Virus record (IMG/VR): IMGVR_UViG_3300027861_000090
Span: 1 to 36,246 of that record
DNA from: a virus
Reading direction: 5' to 3' (one strand)
Length of the DNA stretch: 36,246 nucleotides
Part shown: in pieces, positions 18,180 to 25,141 of the stretch
Layout: every line of letters starts with the position of its first letter
Position numbering within the stretch: the stretch's first letter is position 1
The notes under the pieces: generated by a model
What the model was told of the DNA's origin: nothing
Database searches by the model: none
The model's input: the letters and a program-made list of their open reading frames with translations, nothing else
Program-made: the position numbers and the translations under genes

Positions 18180-18425
18180 TTATGCTCCTAATAATGTTTT
18201 TTTCTGTGTTGATGCTGCCCCGGACAATCCCCCTGCACCTGTGACCAAGGTTCCCCCTCTTGCAGCAACAGCCCTTGCCTTATTTCTCTGCGTATCTCTA
18301 GCCTTGTTAATTGCAGTACTTGGATCTCTTGATGTTTTAGGAGGTAACTTTGGTGTTGTCCTTACAACCGGCGCTGGTGGTGGCGCTGGCTCTGATGGAG
18401 TTGAAAATGGATTGCTAACACACAT
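18180..18425 (-). CDS. Small proline-rich phage protein ending in KKTLLGA
   Basis: 81 residues. The N-terminus is short (MCVSNPF), then a proline-rich linker (PSEPAPPPAPVVRTTPKLPP) and a basic helix (INKARDTQRNKARAVAARG), ending TLVTGAGGLSGAASTQKKTLLGA in two parts. This layout is widespread next to portal genes in podoviruses, with unknown function. The ribosome site is AAAGGGAA. It is the first gene after the promoter and twin operators. Confidence 0.75.
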   Translation of the reverse strand: MCVSNPFSTPSEPAPPPAPVVRTTPKLPPKTSRDPSTAINKARDTQRNKARAVAARGGTLVTGAGGLSGAASTQKKTLLGA

Positions 18426-18454
18426 ATTGTATTTCCCTTTATAGAAAGTACTAT

Positions 18455-18490
18455 ACCATGTAAATTTTACATGGTGTGTAAATATTACAC
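18455..18490. promoter_or_regulatory. Twin palindromic operators
   Basis: The first palindrome, 18455-18475, has 10-bp arms ACCATGTAAA/TTTACATGGT around one base. The second, 18476-18490, has 6-bp arms GTGTAA/TTACAC. Their cores TGTAAATTTTACA and TGTAAATATTACA differ at one base and are offset by 18 bp. They overlap the predicted transcription start of the promoter at 18494-18522, the position expected for a repressor site controlling the virion genes. Confidence 0.7.
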
Positions 18491-18493
18491 GGT

Positions 18494-18522
18494 TATCTAT
18501 CAGGTCAATATATATTTGTCAA
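18494..18522 (-). promoter_or_regulatory. Candidate sigma-70 promoter for the virion operon
   Basis: On the minus strand TTGACA (18522-18517) is followed after 17 bases by TAGATA (18499-18494). The -35 is perfect; the -10 is weak (3 of 6), so an activator may help. A 15-bp palindrome (GTATTTC-A-GAAATAC, 18539-18553) lies just upstream, with a T run 10 bases beyond; it may be a weak terminator for the terminase gene or another protein site. Confidence 0.5.
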
Positions 18523-18574
18523 GAAAAAACTTTGGAGGGTATTTCAGAAATACTAATATGCTGCGAGGTGATAA

Positions 18575-20140
18575 CTACTGATGAACATTGTTTTTCAGAT
18601 CAGGAAGTTTGATATCAAACGGATCCCATTCGGTAGTGACCTTGCCTTTATTGGCTTTATTGTTCGCTCCCATTGTAGGAGCTACATCGAATGCAAATCC
18701 CAATACAAGAGCTGTACCGAAGTCAAGAGAAGGAAGCCCCCTCTTTTTCATTGATTCGGCGCTTTCCAACACTTTCTTATGTGTTTGGTCTGTATAACTG
18801 TAGGCAGGAGAGGAAAGATCCTCTTTGAGTCTTTGGTGGTCTGGTATCACACCGCCAGCTGCAAACCACTCAGCGGCCTTATCCCACATCTCAATGCGTT
18901 TGTTCAGATACAAATCCTTGCGATCCGCACTGCCACCTTCATCTACTTCTATTACATTAAAGCCCAATTGCTTCAGCCTGTCAATTACGCCTTGGCCACC
19001 ACCGGATCCGATTATAATAACGTCCGGCTCCCATCTAACTGCAATATTGGCAATAACTCCAGCCAACTTCATATTGTCCATCTTCGCAAAATGGATAGGC
19101 ATTTCTGCCAACAGTCCTTGCCTTTGCTGAATAACAGACAAATCATCACCATATCTGGCCACATCTACAGAAAGAACCTTCGCAGAGCCAGCAACGTCTT
19201 CCCTCTTAATCTTGCCCTTACATGCATCGTTGACCGTATCCCAACCAATCAGCTGATTAGATCCAGTACGAGGGAACTGGCCTTTTACTTCTACCCGGGT
19301 AACATCGTCATCTTCGCCGTTTTCATCTACGATCTCCTGTAGTACGGCCTTGTCCAACCCTTCTACATCCCGTGAGTCAATATGTTTTGTGCTCCATGAC
19401 TTACTATTTTTATGAAAACAGTTATAGAAGGCTCCTGATGGTCTACGAGGATTAGAGAACACAATCCACAGTCTTAAAAATATTGGTTCAGTAAAAAACC
19501 CTTTAGACACATTCCATATGGATTCAGGTATTCCGCTGGCCTCATCAAAAATCAGAACCATACCATTGGCATTATGAAGACCAGCAAATGCATCAGGATT
19601 CTCTTCTGACCATAACTGAGCCTGTGCGTAATAATATGCCGTATCAATACCTGTCTTACTGAGATCTAAGAGTTTAGAAGGTCTGAGGGTTGTCGCTGTT
19701 CGATCAAACCAATGAGAGTTGAGCATGAGAGTATGCCACTTGCCAAGCTCCGGCCAGGTACGAGACATGAGCTGCTGTTCTGTGTTTGCCGCAATTACGG
19801 TTGCAGATCCTACGCGAGTTGACATTGCCCACAGAGCTATCCATGCGACAAGGGCACTTTTCCCAGGCCCACGCCCCGAGGCAATGGCTAATCTATAAGG
19901 AATGGGAGTTTCGCCAGCAATAATCCTTAACTGGTTTTGATGGTTATGCAGACCAATTTTCTGCAATTCTTCAATCTGCCAAGCCCGAGGTTCTTTGAAA
20001 TCTTGAAGAGGACCGGGCTCACCCCACGGAAATACCATCCGGACAAACACTTCCGGATACAACAAGCACTCCTCCGACCAGAGCGCATTCATCAGCTCCA
20101 GCTCACCTTTCTTATCAAACTTGCCTGTTTTTTCAGCCAT
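18575..20140 (-). CDS. terL: Terminase large subunit; nuclease acids partly missing
   Basis: 521 residues. The ATPase domain is intact: Walker A SGRGPGKS (88-95), Walker B VLIFDEA (195-201) and a coupling motif near FSNPRRPSGAF (228-238). The nuclease domain begins normally with SVDVARYGDD (324-333). The segment where related terminases have an Asp (I-D-x-T-G-G) reads IIGSGGGQGVIDRL, and the third acidic position (D-A-L-A) reads LDFGTALVL. So two of three metal-binding acids seem replaced, subject to alignment. It powers DNA packaging through the portal. The ribosome site is poor (AAAGC). Confidence 0.93.
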   Translation of the reverse strand: MAEKTGKFDKKGELELMNALWSEECLLYPEVFVRMVFPWGEPGPLQDFKEPRAWQIEELQKIGLHNHQNQLRIIAGETPIPYRLAIASGRGPGKSALVAWIALWAMSTRVGSATVIAANTEQQLMSRTWPELGKWHTLMLNSHWFDRTATTLRPSKLLDLSKTGIDTAYYYAQAQLWSEENPDAFAGLHNANGMVLIFDEASGIPESIWNVSKGFFTEPIFLRLWIVFSNPRRPSGAFYNCFHKNSKSWSTKHIDSRDVEGLDKAVLQEIVDENGEDDDVTRVEVKGQFPRTGSNQLIGWDTVNDACKGKIKREDVAGSAKVLSVDVARYGDDLSVIQQRQGLLAEMPIHFAKMDNMKLAGVIANIAVRWEPDVIIIGSGGGQGVIDRLKQLGFNVIEVDEGGSADRKDLYLNKRIEMWDKAAEWFAAGGVIPDHQRLKEDLSSPAYSYTDQTHKKVLESAESMKKRGLPSLDFGTALVLGFAFDVAPTMGANNKANKGKVTTEWDPFDIKLPDLKNNVHQ

Positions 20141-20152
20141 TGTATTGCTTTA

Positions 20153-20356
20153 TTAAACGGATAATAACTCTAGCTTCTTTTTGTAGTACGCCAACCTCTT
20201 TTCTATACCGATTATTTCGGCTCGCTTACCAATTAAGTAACCACCATCATTCTCAAACTTCCACAGCAATTCAACTTCTTTTTCCATTGAAGCGATTTTG
20301 CTCTTAAGTTCAATTATTTTCTCTTCTGCCGTTTTCTTTTTAAAAATATTAAACAT
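20153..20356 (-). CDS. Small coiled-coil protein
   Basis: 67 residues from ATG 20356, ten bases after GGAGG; a TTG at 20362, four bases after it, is the alternative and would overlap the upstream stop. The sequence is a lysine-rich start (FNIFKKKT), then one long charged helix with heptads (EKIIELKSKIASMEKEVELL) and a second helix. It lies just before TerL. No family recognised. Confidence 0.65.
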   Translation of the reverse strand: MFNIFKKKTAEEKIIELKSKIASMEKEVELLWKFENDGGYLIGKRAEIIGIEKRLAYYKKKLELLSV

Positions 20357-20358
20357 CT

Positions 20359-20688
20359 TCAATTTTCCTCCGGTTTCAATACGCCATCGCCTTCTGCTAA
20401 AACCTTATCCGATTCCTGTTTAAACAGTACATCCTTTGCTCTTTGCAATGCCCCCATCACAACATCGATAGAGGCTATTTCCGTAAACACCATCCGTATC
20501 TTCGTTCTGATTTCTCCAGAATCTTTACCTTGATTATTGTCCATCGTAACTATCTTATTCTTAACGCCCTCGCCCAACAAGACACCGGCAATTGTACCTT
20601 CCTCATCCTCCATCTGGAAGTTTGCCACAACCACCTTCTTATCGCCGAACACAACGCCTTGGGCTCCGTCTTGATCTTTAAAGAACAT
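20359..20688 (-). CDS. Unknown phage protein between P-loop gene and TerL
   Basis: 109 residues. A beta-rich N-terminus (GVVFGDKKVVVANFQMEDEE), then TIAGVLLGEGV, then a helical region (MVFTEIASIDVVMGALQRAKD) and an acidic tail. No membrane segment or metal motif. The frame overlaps the following coiled-coil gene by a TTGA/ATGA-type junction, so they are probably co-translated. Function not recognised. Confidence 0.65.
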   Translation of the reverse strand: MFFKDQDGAQGVVFGDKKVVVANFQMEDEEGTIAGVLLGEGVKNKIVTMDNNQGKDSGEIRTKIRMVFTEIASIDVVMGALQRAKDVLFKQESDKVLAEGDGVLKPEEN

Positions 20689-20689
20689 A

Positions 20690-20785
20690 TTATTTATCCC
20701 ACGCTTTCAATTCATAAAAGAATCTTATTGTTTTCCAGAAACAGTACAGGATTCCAGTCTTAATCATTTTTAGATAATATATCAT
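20690..20785 (-). CDS. Possible 31-residue protein
   Basis: ATG at 20785 follows the upstream stop by 3 bases, and its TAA lies 1 base before the next start. The product is aromatic and basic, with a partly hydrophobic middle (TGILYCFWKTIRFFYEL). Snug fit between two genes favours a real gene; the lack of a clear ribosome site argues against. Confidence 0.4.
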   Translation of the reverse strand: MIYYLKMIKTGILYCFWKTIRFFYELKAWDK

Positions 20786-20788
20786 GAT

Positions 20789-21238
20789 TTAATTGCCCAA
20801 GAATATATATGTCTGGTCCTTGTCTCCTGTTGCTGTATCGAAATACAATTTTTCAAGTTGTCCTTTAACCACAAATACTCGATCTGGCTCGTCAACATAT
20901 ATCGTTTTGTATTTTCTGCTGCGCCGCATAAATCCCCTCTCAAGTTCATGCAGTGCCACAACCCTGATATCCTTACCGCCAAGATACGCCTTCAGCCTCT
21001 CTTTATCCTTGTCCATCGCAACTACTATCAAATCGCCTTCTACCGCGTTCTGTACAATGTACTCGGTTTTTCCTGCACCACGACTAATACAACATTTAAT
21101 GGTACAAAAATTCCTTACCCATGAGACATCATTGATGCCTTCATTAAAATACCTTTCAGCATAGACATCCCTAAACTTTTTGTTCAGAGCCACAAGATCA
21201 TCTATCATTCTATGAAACTCTATTTGAAGCTCTATCAT
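20789..21238 (-). CDS. Small P-loop ATPase-like protein
   Basis: 149 residues from ATG 21238, five bases after AGAGG; a GTG at 21253 is the other candidate. After a helical N-terminus it has a terminase-style P-loop (CCISRGAGKTEYIVQNA) with one strand after it (GDLIVVAMD) and a Walker B-like KTIYVDEPDRVF, then ends YIFLGN. Length is far below a full ATPase domain. It could be a minimal nucleotide-binding protein or a shortened terminase or helicase relative. It lies two genes before TerL, but I cannot say that it acts in packaging. Confidence 0.65.
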   Translation of the reverse strand: MIELQIEFHRMIDDLVALNKKFRDVYAERYFNEGINDVSWVRNFCTIKCCISRGAGKTEYIVQNAVEGDLIVVAMDKDKERLKAYLGGKDIRVVALHELERGFMRRSRKYKTIYVDEPDRVFVVKGQLEKLYFDTATGDKDQTYIFLGN

Positions 21239-21305
21239 CTTAACCTCTCCCACTAAGGATTAAAATTACTTGAGTGATTTATACCAGGATACTCAACCCC
21301 TGGAC

Positions 21306-21380
21306 CTACCAATCGCGCTGCTGTTCATAAGGATCGTCATAATTATTATCCGGATTAACACCATCGTCACTGTCTATCAC
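21306..21380 (-). CDS. Possible acidic 24-residue protein
   Basis: GTG at 21380, three bases after an AAAGGG box, opens a frame with an Asp/Asn/Tyr-rich product (IDSDDGVNPDNNYDDPYEQQ, ending RDW). Composition looks coded rather than random, and it fills part of a 150-base gap. The start is uncertain (TTG 21395 is possible). Confidence 0.4.
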   Translation of the reverse strand: MIDSDDGVNPDNNYDDPYEQQRDW

Positions 21381-21388
21381 CCACCCTT

Positions 21389-21532
21389 TCAATCTAAAAA
21401 TAAACAAATAAGCTTTCCTATAGCCGTTCCTGTTATCGTAGCCACAGCACCCATAACACCACAAGCAATAAATGTTCCACCAATCATCAAGTATCCGAAA
21501 AACCTCATATCCTTGTCGATTTGATCATGCAA
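21389..21532 (-). CDS. Small membrane protein, non-ATG start likely
   Basis: The clear coding part is MRFFGYLMIGGTFIACGVMGAVATITGTAIGKLICLFL, split here as two membrane helices with a short turn. TTG 21532 lies six bases after GGAGG and gives about 47 residues; ATG 21508 is too close to its AAGG. A longer frame to 21643 would overlap the upstream gene by over 100 bases, so I rejected it. Holin-like topology, but far from the other lysis-like genes. Confidence 0.5.
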   Translation of the reverse strand: MHDQIDKDMRFFGYLMIGGTFIACGVMGAVATITGTAIGKLICLFLD

Positions 21533-21770
21533 TGGCAACCTCCGGAGGAAGATGATAATTGCCATTGCATTTAGGACGTAAAGCCTCCAAACGGTGAATA
21601 TCCCTATCAAAGCGCCCCCTCCTTGCATCATCTTCTGTGACAATTACACATTCTCTCATATTCACTCCATACAGATGTGCAAGCCGACACGCATCAATAT
21701 AGTGGATTTGTCCGTCATTTCTAGAAACAACTCTTCCCGGGTATAGTGCATATTTTATTTTATTCGCCAT
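21525..21770 (-). CDS. Conserved small phage protein (YPGRVVSRNDG family)
   Basis: 81 residues from ATG 21770, with AGGAGG six bases upstream. The sequence YPGRVVSRNDGQIHYIDA, RLAHLYGVNMRECVIV and a basic middle resembles a small protein seen in many phages of Proteobacteria, with no known role. It starts one base before the upstream gene's stop region and overlaps the small membrane gene downstream by a few bases. Confidence 0.75.
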   Translation of the reverse strand: MANKIKYALYPGRVVSRNDGQIHYIDACRLAHLYGVNMRECVIVTEDDARRGRFDRDIHRLEALRPKCNGNYHLPPEVAIA

Positions 21771-22094
21771 CTACTTCCTCCTCTTCCTGTTTCGCTTCTT
21801 GGGTAGATTTCTCAAAGACCTTCGTTTCAATAAATTGTTCCCGGCCTTATATAGCGTAACAATCGAATCATTGCAAACAATAAAAACCCACTCACCTAAA
21901 CGATAATAGCTCGTAGCAGAAAACTTATGATTAATCAAAGACGCTACTCTGAACCCAACTGGAGGCTCATAAGGAACGGCCTTTTCGAACATCCTCTCTA
22001 TCCGGCCTCTAATACTTCTATCGGACTTCGTAGACTCTGCTCTCTCCCTGAACTTCTCTACTGCATGGATGGTTACTTTGATTTTTTCGACCAT
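21771..22094 (-). CDS. Basic small phage protein, HAVEKFRERA motif
   Basis: 107 residues. The N-terminal strand and helix (IKVTIHAVEKFRERAE) resemble phage proteins with an H-A-x-x-R-F-x-E-R motif. The middle has strands (YYRLGEWVFIVCNDSIVTLY), and the last 25 residues are almost all Arg/Lys/Leu/Asn, so nucleic-acid binding is likely. It overlaps the upstream zinc-protein gene by 22 bases. Confidence 0.7.
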   Translation of the reverse strand: MVEKIKVTIHAVEKFRERAESTKSDRSIRGRIERMFEKAVPYEPPVGFRVASLINHKFSATSYYRLGEWVFIVCNDSIVTLYKAGNNLLKRRSLRNLPKKRNRKRRK

Positions 22095-22381
22095 CTCTTA
22101 TTTTTCCTAAACCGGGCCTGTGTATAATCCAGACTATGATCCGGAACGCATTTATCACAAAGATACCGCTTCTTTCTCGCAGTCAGGAACGGATCCTTGC
22201 AATGCTCACAGACCTGCTTCCTCCTACGCTTCTTAGCTTTCTTTGCCTGTGTATCAAGACTCTTCTTACCCTTCTCAGTACGCCTCCATTTCTTAATAGT
22301 GCACTTCGGGCTACATATCTCCTTAAGCATCGTCTTTGCAGGAAACACAATTCCGCATTCAGTACATATACACTCGAACAT
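22073..22381 (-). CDS. Double zinc-ribbon basic protein
   Basis: 102 residues from ATG 22381 (AAGGG upstream, start overlapping the previous stop as TAATG). Cys motifs are C-I-C-x2-C-G near the start, C-x3-C (ICSPKC), C-x2-C (CEHC) and C-x2-C (CDKC). Between them is a Lys/Arg-rich helix. This suggests two or more zinc-bound knuckles contacting nucleic acid. No family recognised. Confidence 0.7.
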   Translation of the reverse strand: MFECICTECGIVFPAKTMLKEICSPKCTIKKWRRTEKGKKSLDTQAKKAKKRRRKQVCEHCKDPFLTARKKRYLCDKCVPDHSLDYTQARFRKNKRWSKKSK

Positions 22382-22929
22382 TATATCCCTTTCTTCCATC
22401 TAAAATCACCACACCATTCATTTAATTCTACATATGGGTATACTGTTTTTTCTTCATATTTAAAACTCACAAAAACAGGAGCTCGCTTTTTACATTTATT
22501 AAAGTCTGCGTAGAACTTGCAATTACTACACTTCTCTTCAGGATTCTTAACTGTATCTGGAGTGAAAAAATCCCAAGTTTCTATTGCCCCTACTTGCTTC
22601 TCCTGCCACACAGACCGTTTACACCTACAGCACTCTATAAAGGTTCCGGGAGTATCACCCTTATCATTGTACCTAACTGTCATTACAGGGAACAGGCCAC
22701 AGCACTTCTTGGGTCCAGTAAAAAGTGCCTCTTTCATGCCGGCATGATATTTCTCCCTGAATTCATCAACCGTCTCTGCTTTATTTATATACTCCTCAAT
22801 CTGATTCTTCTTATTCACACAGGTACTCGTACCTTCCTCGTAATGGCCTACCATCTCATACGTAGACAAAAGAGGATTGTTTAGCTTTTCAGCAAACTCC
22901 TTAAGTTTTTTTATCAACCACTTACACAT
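22381..22929 (-). CDS. Cys-rich protein with C-terminal WCGDF zinc domain
   Basis: 182 residues from ATG 22929, six bases after GGGAG; the ATG at 22944 would overlap the upstream gene. A helical N-terminus precedes a CC (KKCCGLFPV) and an ECCRCKRSVW motif. The end has CSNCKFYADFNKCKKRAPVF and WCGDF, a module found in several phage proteins. Cysteines fit two zinc sites. Function unknown. Confidence 0.72.
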   Translation of the reverse strand: MCKWLIKKLKEFAEKLNNPLLSTYEMVGHYEEGTSTCVNKKNQIEEYINKAETVDEFREKYHAGMKEALFTGPKKCCGLFPVMTVRYNDKGDTPGTFIECCRCKRSVWQEKQVGAIETWDFFTPDTVKNPEEKCSNCKFYADFNKCKKRAPVFVSFKYEEKTVYPYVELNEWCGDFRWKKGI

Positions 22930-22931
22930 CT

Positions 22932-23432
22932 TCAGCTCCCACATCCATGTTTATTCATAAAATAATTAGCTATAGCAATATTGTCAGAGCTTTTAAGCTC
23001 ATGCCTATACATTACCATTACCTTATCTATTACGGTGATAACTTCTGCAGACTTGCTTGCATGCACTTCAGGTATCGTAAATTCAAGTGTCTTCACTACA
23101 GGATTTTGTATCTTCTTCTTCAGATTCTCAATTGCTCTCCGATTATGGCAGCAGCTTACACACAATGGTGGAGTACCTGCCTTTGCAGCACATTGCGGAC
23201 ACTCCTCAAATTCAAAAGCATTTGGGATATAAACCTCCGTATCTGGCCTCATAAAATTCCTATATTCCTCTGGCTTATAGCCCAACTTTTCAAACTGCCA
23301 GATCATGTGATCTTCAGCCGTACCGTACCGGAAACGATCTGCATTAACATCAGCCGACTCTAAACATCTATCAGCAATTTCATCCTTATGGGCTACGTCC
23401 TTAGATCCACAACACAGCCAATATTTATTCAT
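22932..23432 (-). CDS. Zinc-binding hypothetical protein
   Basis: 166 residues from ATG 23432 (GAGGGAC box, ATGA overlap with upstream gene). Central knuckles CPQCAAKAGTPPLCVSCCHNRR give C-x2-C and C-x2-CC-H ligands. Outside is a DNA-repair- or regulator-like mix of helix and strand with no catalytic motif. One of four adjacent Cys-rich genes. Confidence 0.7.
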   Translation of the reverse strand: MNKYWLCCGSKDVAHKDEIADRCLESADVNADRFRYGTAEDHMIWQFEKLGYKPEEYRNFMRPDTEVYIPNAFEFEECPQCAAKAGTPPLCVSCCHNRRAIENLKKKIQNPVVKTLEFTIPEVHASKSAEVITVIDKVMVMYRHELKSSDNIAIANYFMNKHGCGS

Positions 23433-23647
23433 CTGTCCCTCACATCCCTCGTATATCGGTTAGAAGTTGTCTTAGATGCCACAGGACTACCGCCAGTAAG
23501 AACAGGAGTACTACCCAAAAACTTAACCTCTGTAATCTCATCAGGCTCCATATTCTCATTATGAAAGAACTGACTATGGTCCTCACATATCAAACAAGGC
23601 TTAGTTGGCTCATACACACAATTTTTGCAGCATCTTACTATACTCAT
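23429..23647 (-). CDS. Small Cys-rich protein
   Basis: 72 residues. CCKNCVYEPTKPCLICEDH gives four or five cysteines and a His that could bind one zinc. A flexible Ser/Thr/Gly tail follows (LTGGSPVASKTTSNRY). No ribosome site is visible before ATG 23647. Co-translated with the next gene through an ATGA overlap. Confidence 0.65.
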   Translation of the reverse strand: MSIVRCCKNCVYEPTKPCLICEDHSQFFHNENMEPDEITEVKFLGSTPVLTGGSPVASKTTSNRYTRDVRDR

Positions 23648-23660
23648 GATTTAACTAAAT

Positions 23661-23771
23661 TTAATTGTTACGCTCTCGCCTATAATGCCATCTACTCAAG
23701 GCATGTACCTCTTTAAGGTTTCCTTTCAAGAACCATCGCGCTCTCACGCATACATGCCCTGAATGAATCAC
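23661..23771 (-). CDS. Possible 36-residue basic protein
   Basis: GTG 23771 is 3 bases after the upstream stop. The product has the look of coding sequence (HVCVRARWFLKGNLKEVHAL, then SRWHYRRERNN) and ends 14 bases before the next start. AAGG is too close to the start to be ideal. It fills an otherwise unexplained 127-base gap. Confidence 0.4.
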   Translation of the reverse strand: MIHSGHVCVRARWFLKGNLKEVHALSRWHYRRERNN

Positions 23772-23774
23772 ACC

Positions 23775-24062
23775 TTATCTATCTCGCTGCCTCTTCTCAC
23801 CGACATCAATACATTTAATCATTACCTTACTAGCCGCATCCATACAGCCATCACCCTTTGCAATATAAAGATCATAAAGCCCTTGAGCCCCTGGAATCTG
23901 AGGTATAAACTCTTTCATCCTGGAATCAGGAGGCCCCACAATAAAAATTTCAACTTCCCCTGTTTTATAATTTTCCCAAGACAGACCTACAGTTTCATCG
24001 CCCCCTATACATTCATTTGCTGCAAAAATTAAGCATAAAATAAATACAAAAAATATCTTCAT
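23775..24062 (-). CDS. Small exported protein
   Basis: 95 residues from ATG 24062, six bases after AGAGGAG. The N-terminus MKIFFVFILCLIFAANEC is a signal peptide, with cleavage probably near C-I-G-G. The mature part is small (about 75 residues), with three cysteines that may form a disulfide. A phage protein sent to the periplasm could alter the envelope or exclude other phages; this is inference. Confidence 0.65.
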   Translation of the reverse strand: MKIFFVFILCLIFAANECIGGDETVGLSWENYKTGEVEIFIVGPPDSRMKEFIPQIPGAQGLYDLYIAKGDGCMDAASKVMIKCIDVGEKRQRDR

Positions 24063-24185
24063 AATATTCTCCTCTCTCAAAATAATAAAATAATAAGCCC
24101 GGGTGATCGTCTGTTTGCCAACGTCTAGCTTTCATGGATCCGTCATCCCGTCTCAGACGCATACGGATCAAGATGCGCCAACCAA

Positions 24186-24386
24186 TTAATACTCTTCCTC
24201 TAATTTACCAGGCTTATACTTAACGCGCAATGCGCCCAAGACTAGCTTAAACTCAACATCCGAAGCTTGCAACCTAACCCTTAACCACTCGATAACCCTC
24301 CTTCGTTGTTCAACGACAGGATACGCCAGCATGATCTCAGGTATTTCACTTTCAGAAATAGTAACCGTTTCAAATATTCCTTCCAT
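24186..24386 (-). CDS. Unknown 66-residue protein
   Basis: ATG 24386 follows AAGGG by six bases; a TTG at 24392 is worse placed. The product has helix (VEQRRRVIEWLRVRLQAS) and a strand end (LGALRVKYKPGKLEEEY). No motif recognised. An extended -10 promoter (TG-T-TATAAG) lies immediately upstream. Confidence 0.6.
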   Translation of the reverse strand: MEGIFETVTISESEIPEIMLAYPVVEQRRRVIEWLRVRLQASDVEFKLVLGALRVKYKPGKLEEEY

Positions 24387-24392
24387 ACCCAA

Positions 24393-24440
24393 CCCTTATA
24401 ACACATCACACATTGCAAATCAATAATAAAATATTACACA
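24393..24440. promoter_or_regulatory. Extended -10 promoter with repeated TTACACA sites
   Basis: On the minus strand TTGATT, 17 bases, then TATAAG preceded by TG-T makes a plausible promoter for the 24386 gene. The plus-strand 20-mer at 24396-24415 (TTATAACACATCACACATTG) recurs with one mismatch in inverted orientation at 29664-29683. ATTACACATT appears again at about 24430. These could be shared protein-binding sites. Confidence 0.45.
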
Positions 24441-24493
24441 TTAGATATTTCTGCATCGCAAGATAGATGCCAAAAAAATAACAGACCAGACAT

Positions 24494-25054
24494 TTACTTC
24501 CTCACAGGAATAATCTTATCCAAATTCTTCAGATGTGCAGCCTTCCACTTTTCATCCACACGGATCTCATCCACAGCAAACTCTGACCGGCCGCCTTTAC
24601 GTACAGCCCCATGATGATCCTTACACAACCAAACTATCTCATATGGCTTATCATAATCAGGATGATGACGCTCCCCAATGTCCTCGCAACCCTCAATTAC
24701 ACATACCTCCACATCAGGAAACCTACGCTTCGTCCGCTTACCCAAACTATCCCTACGCCTGGCCTCATCCAAATTCCGGGAACGCCAATCCTTCACAGCC
24801 TTATACGCATTCTTCTTACGATCCGGCTGACTACGCCTACACTTCTCACTACAATATTCACCACCACGATTACTATTAACAACCTTCCTACATCCCTTAC
24901 CCTTACATACCGACTTCACAATCGCCTTGCCCTCAACACTTCCATATCGATACATAGCTTGATTATGCTTCTGACACAAATCATTTCCAGTACACCAATT
25001 GCCGCAGCCATCTACACTACACTGAACTCCTTTTTGACGTTTTCGTTTTTTCAT
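24494..25054 (-). CDS. HNH-like zinc protein beside the putative cos region
   Basis: 186 residues from ATG 25054 (GGGGA box). The N-terminus has CSVDGCGNWCTGNDLCQKH, a zinc knuckle common in homing and HNH enzymes. The middle has CRKVVNSNRGGEYCSEKCRR. The C-terminus has CVIEGCEDIGERHHPDYDKP and WLCKDHH, a treble-clef core with the HH and C-x2-HH of HNH folds but without the usual Asn. It is the first gene after a strong promoter and lies next to TerS and a GC-rich block, the place where cos phages often keep an HNH packaging nuclease. Catalysis is not certain. Confidence 0.7.
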   Translation of the reverse strand: MKKRKRQKGVQCSVDGCGNWCTGNDLCQKHNQAMYRYGSVEGKAIVKSVCKGKGCRKVVNSNRGGEYCSEKCRRSQPDRKKNAYKAVKDWRSRNLDEARRRDSLGKRTKRRFPDVEVCVIEGCEDIGERHHPDYDKPYEIVWLCKDHHGAVRKGGRSEFAVDEIRVDEKWKAAHLKNLDKIIPVRK

Positions 25055-25093
25055 AATCACTTCCCCACTTATGTCTGTAATAATAATAACGTC

Positions 25094-25121
25094 AGCATAA
25101 CACGAAAGAGATTACAGTCAA
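25094..25121 (-). promoter_or_regulatory. Promoter of the HNH-like gene
   Basis: TTGACT (25121-25116), a 16-base spacer, then TATGCT (25099-25094) preceded by TG-T as an extended -10. It lies 40 bases upstream of the ATG at 25054, with four repeat elements just behind it. Confidence 0.7.
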
Positions 25122-25141
25122 TAGTAAAATAAAATAATATA

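Noticed and set aside
21533-21643. N-terminal extension of the small membrane protein
   Set aside because: It would overlap a well-supported gene by over 100 bases and has no ribosome site.
24014-24160. A 49-codon frame starting at an ATG near 24158 (MRLRRDDGSM)
   Set aside because: No ribosome site, and it runs deep into the signal-peptide gene in another frame.
24535-25132. Plus-strand frames rich in Pro/His/Tyr or Thr/Ile
   Set aside because: Antisense of the basic zinc protein at 24494-25054. Composition is an artefact of its codon use.
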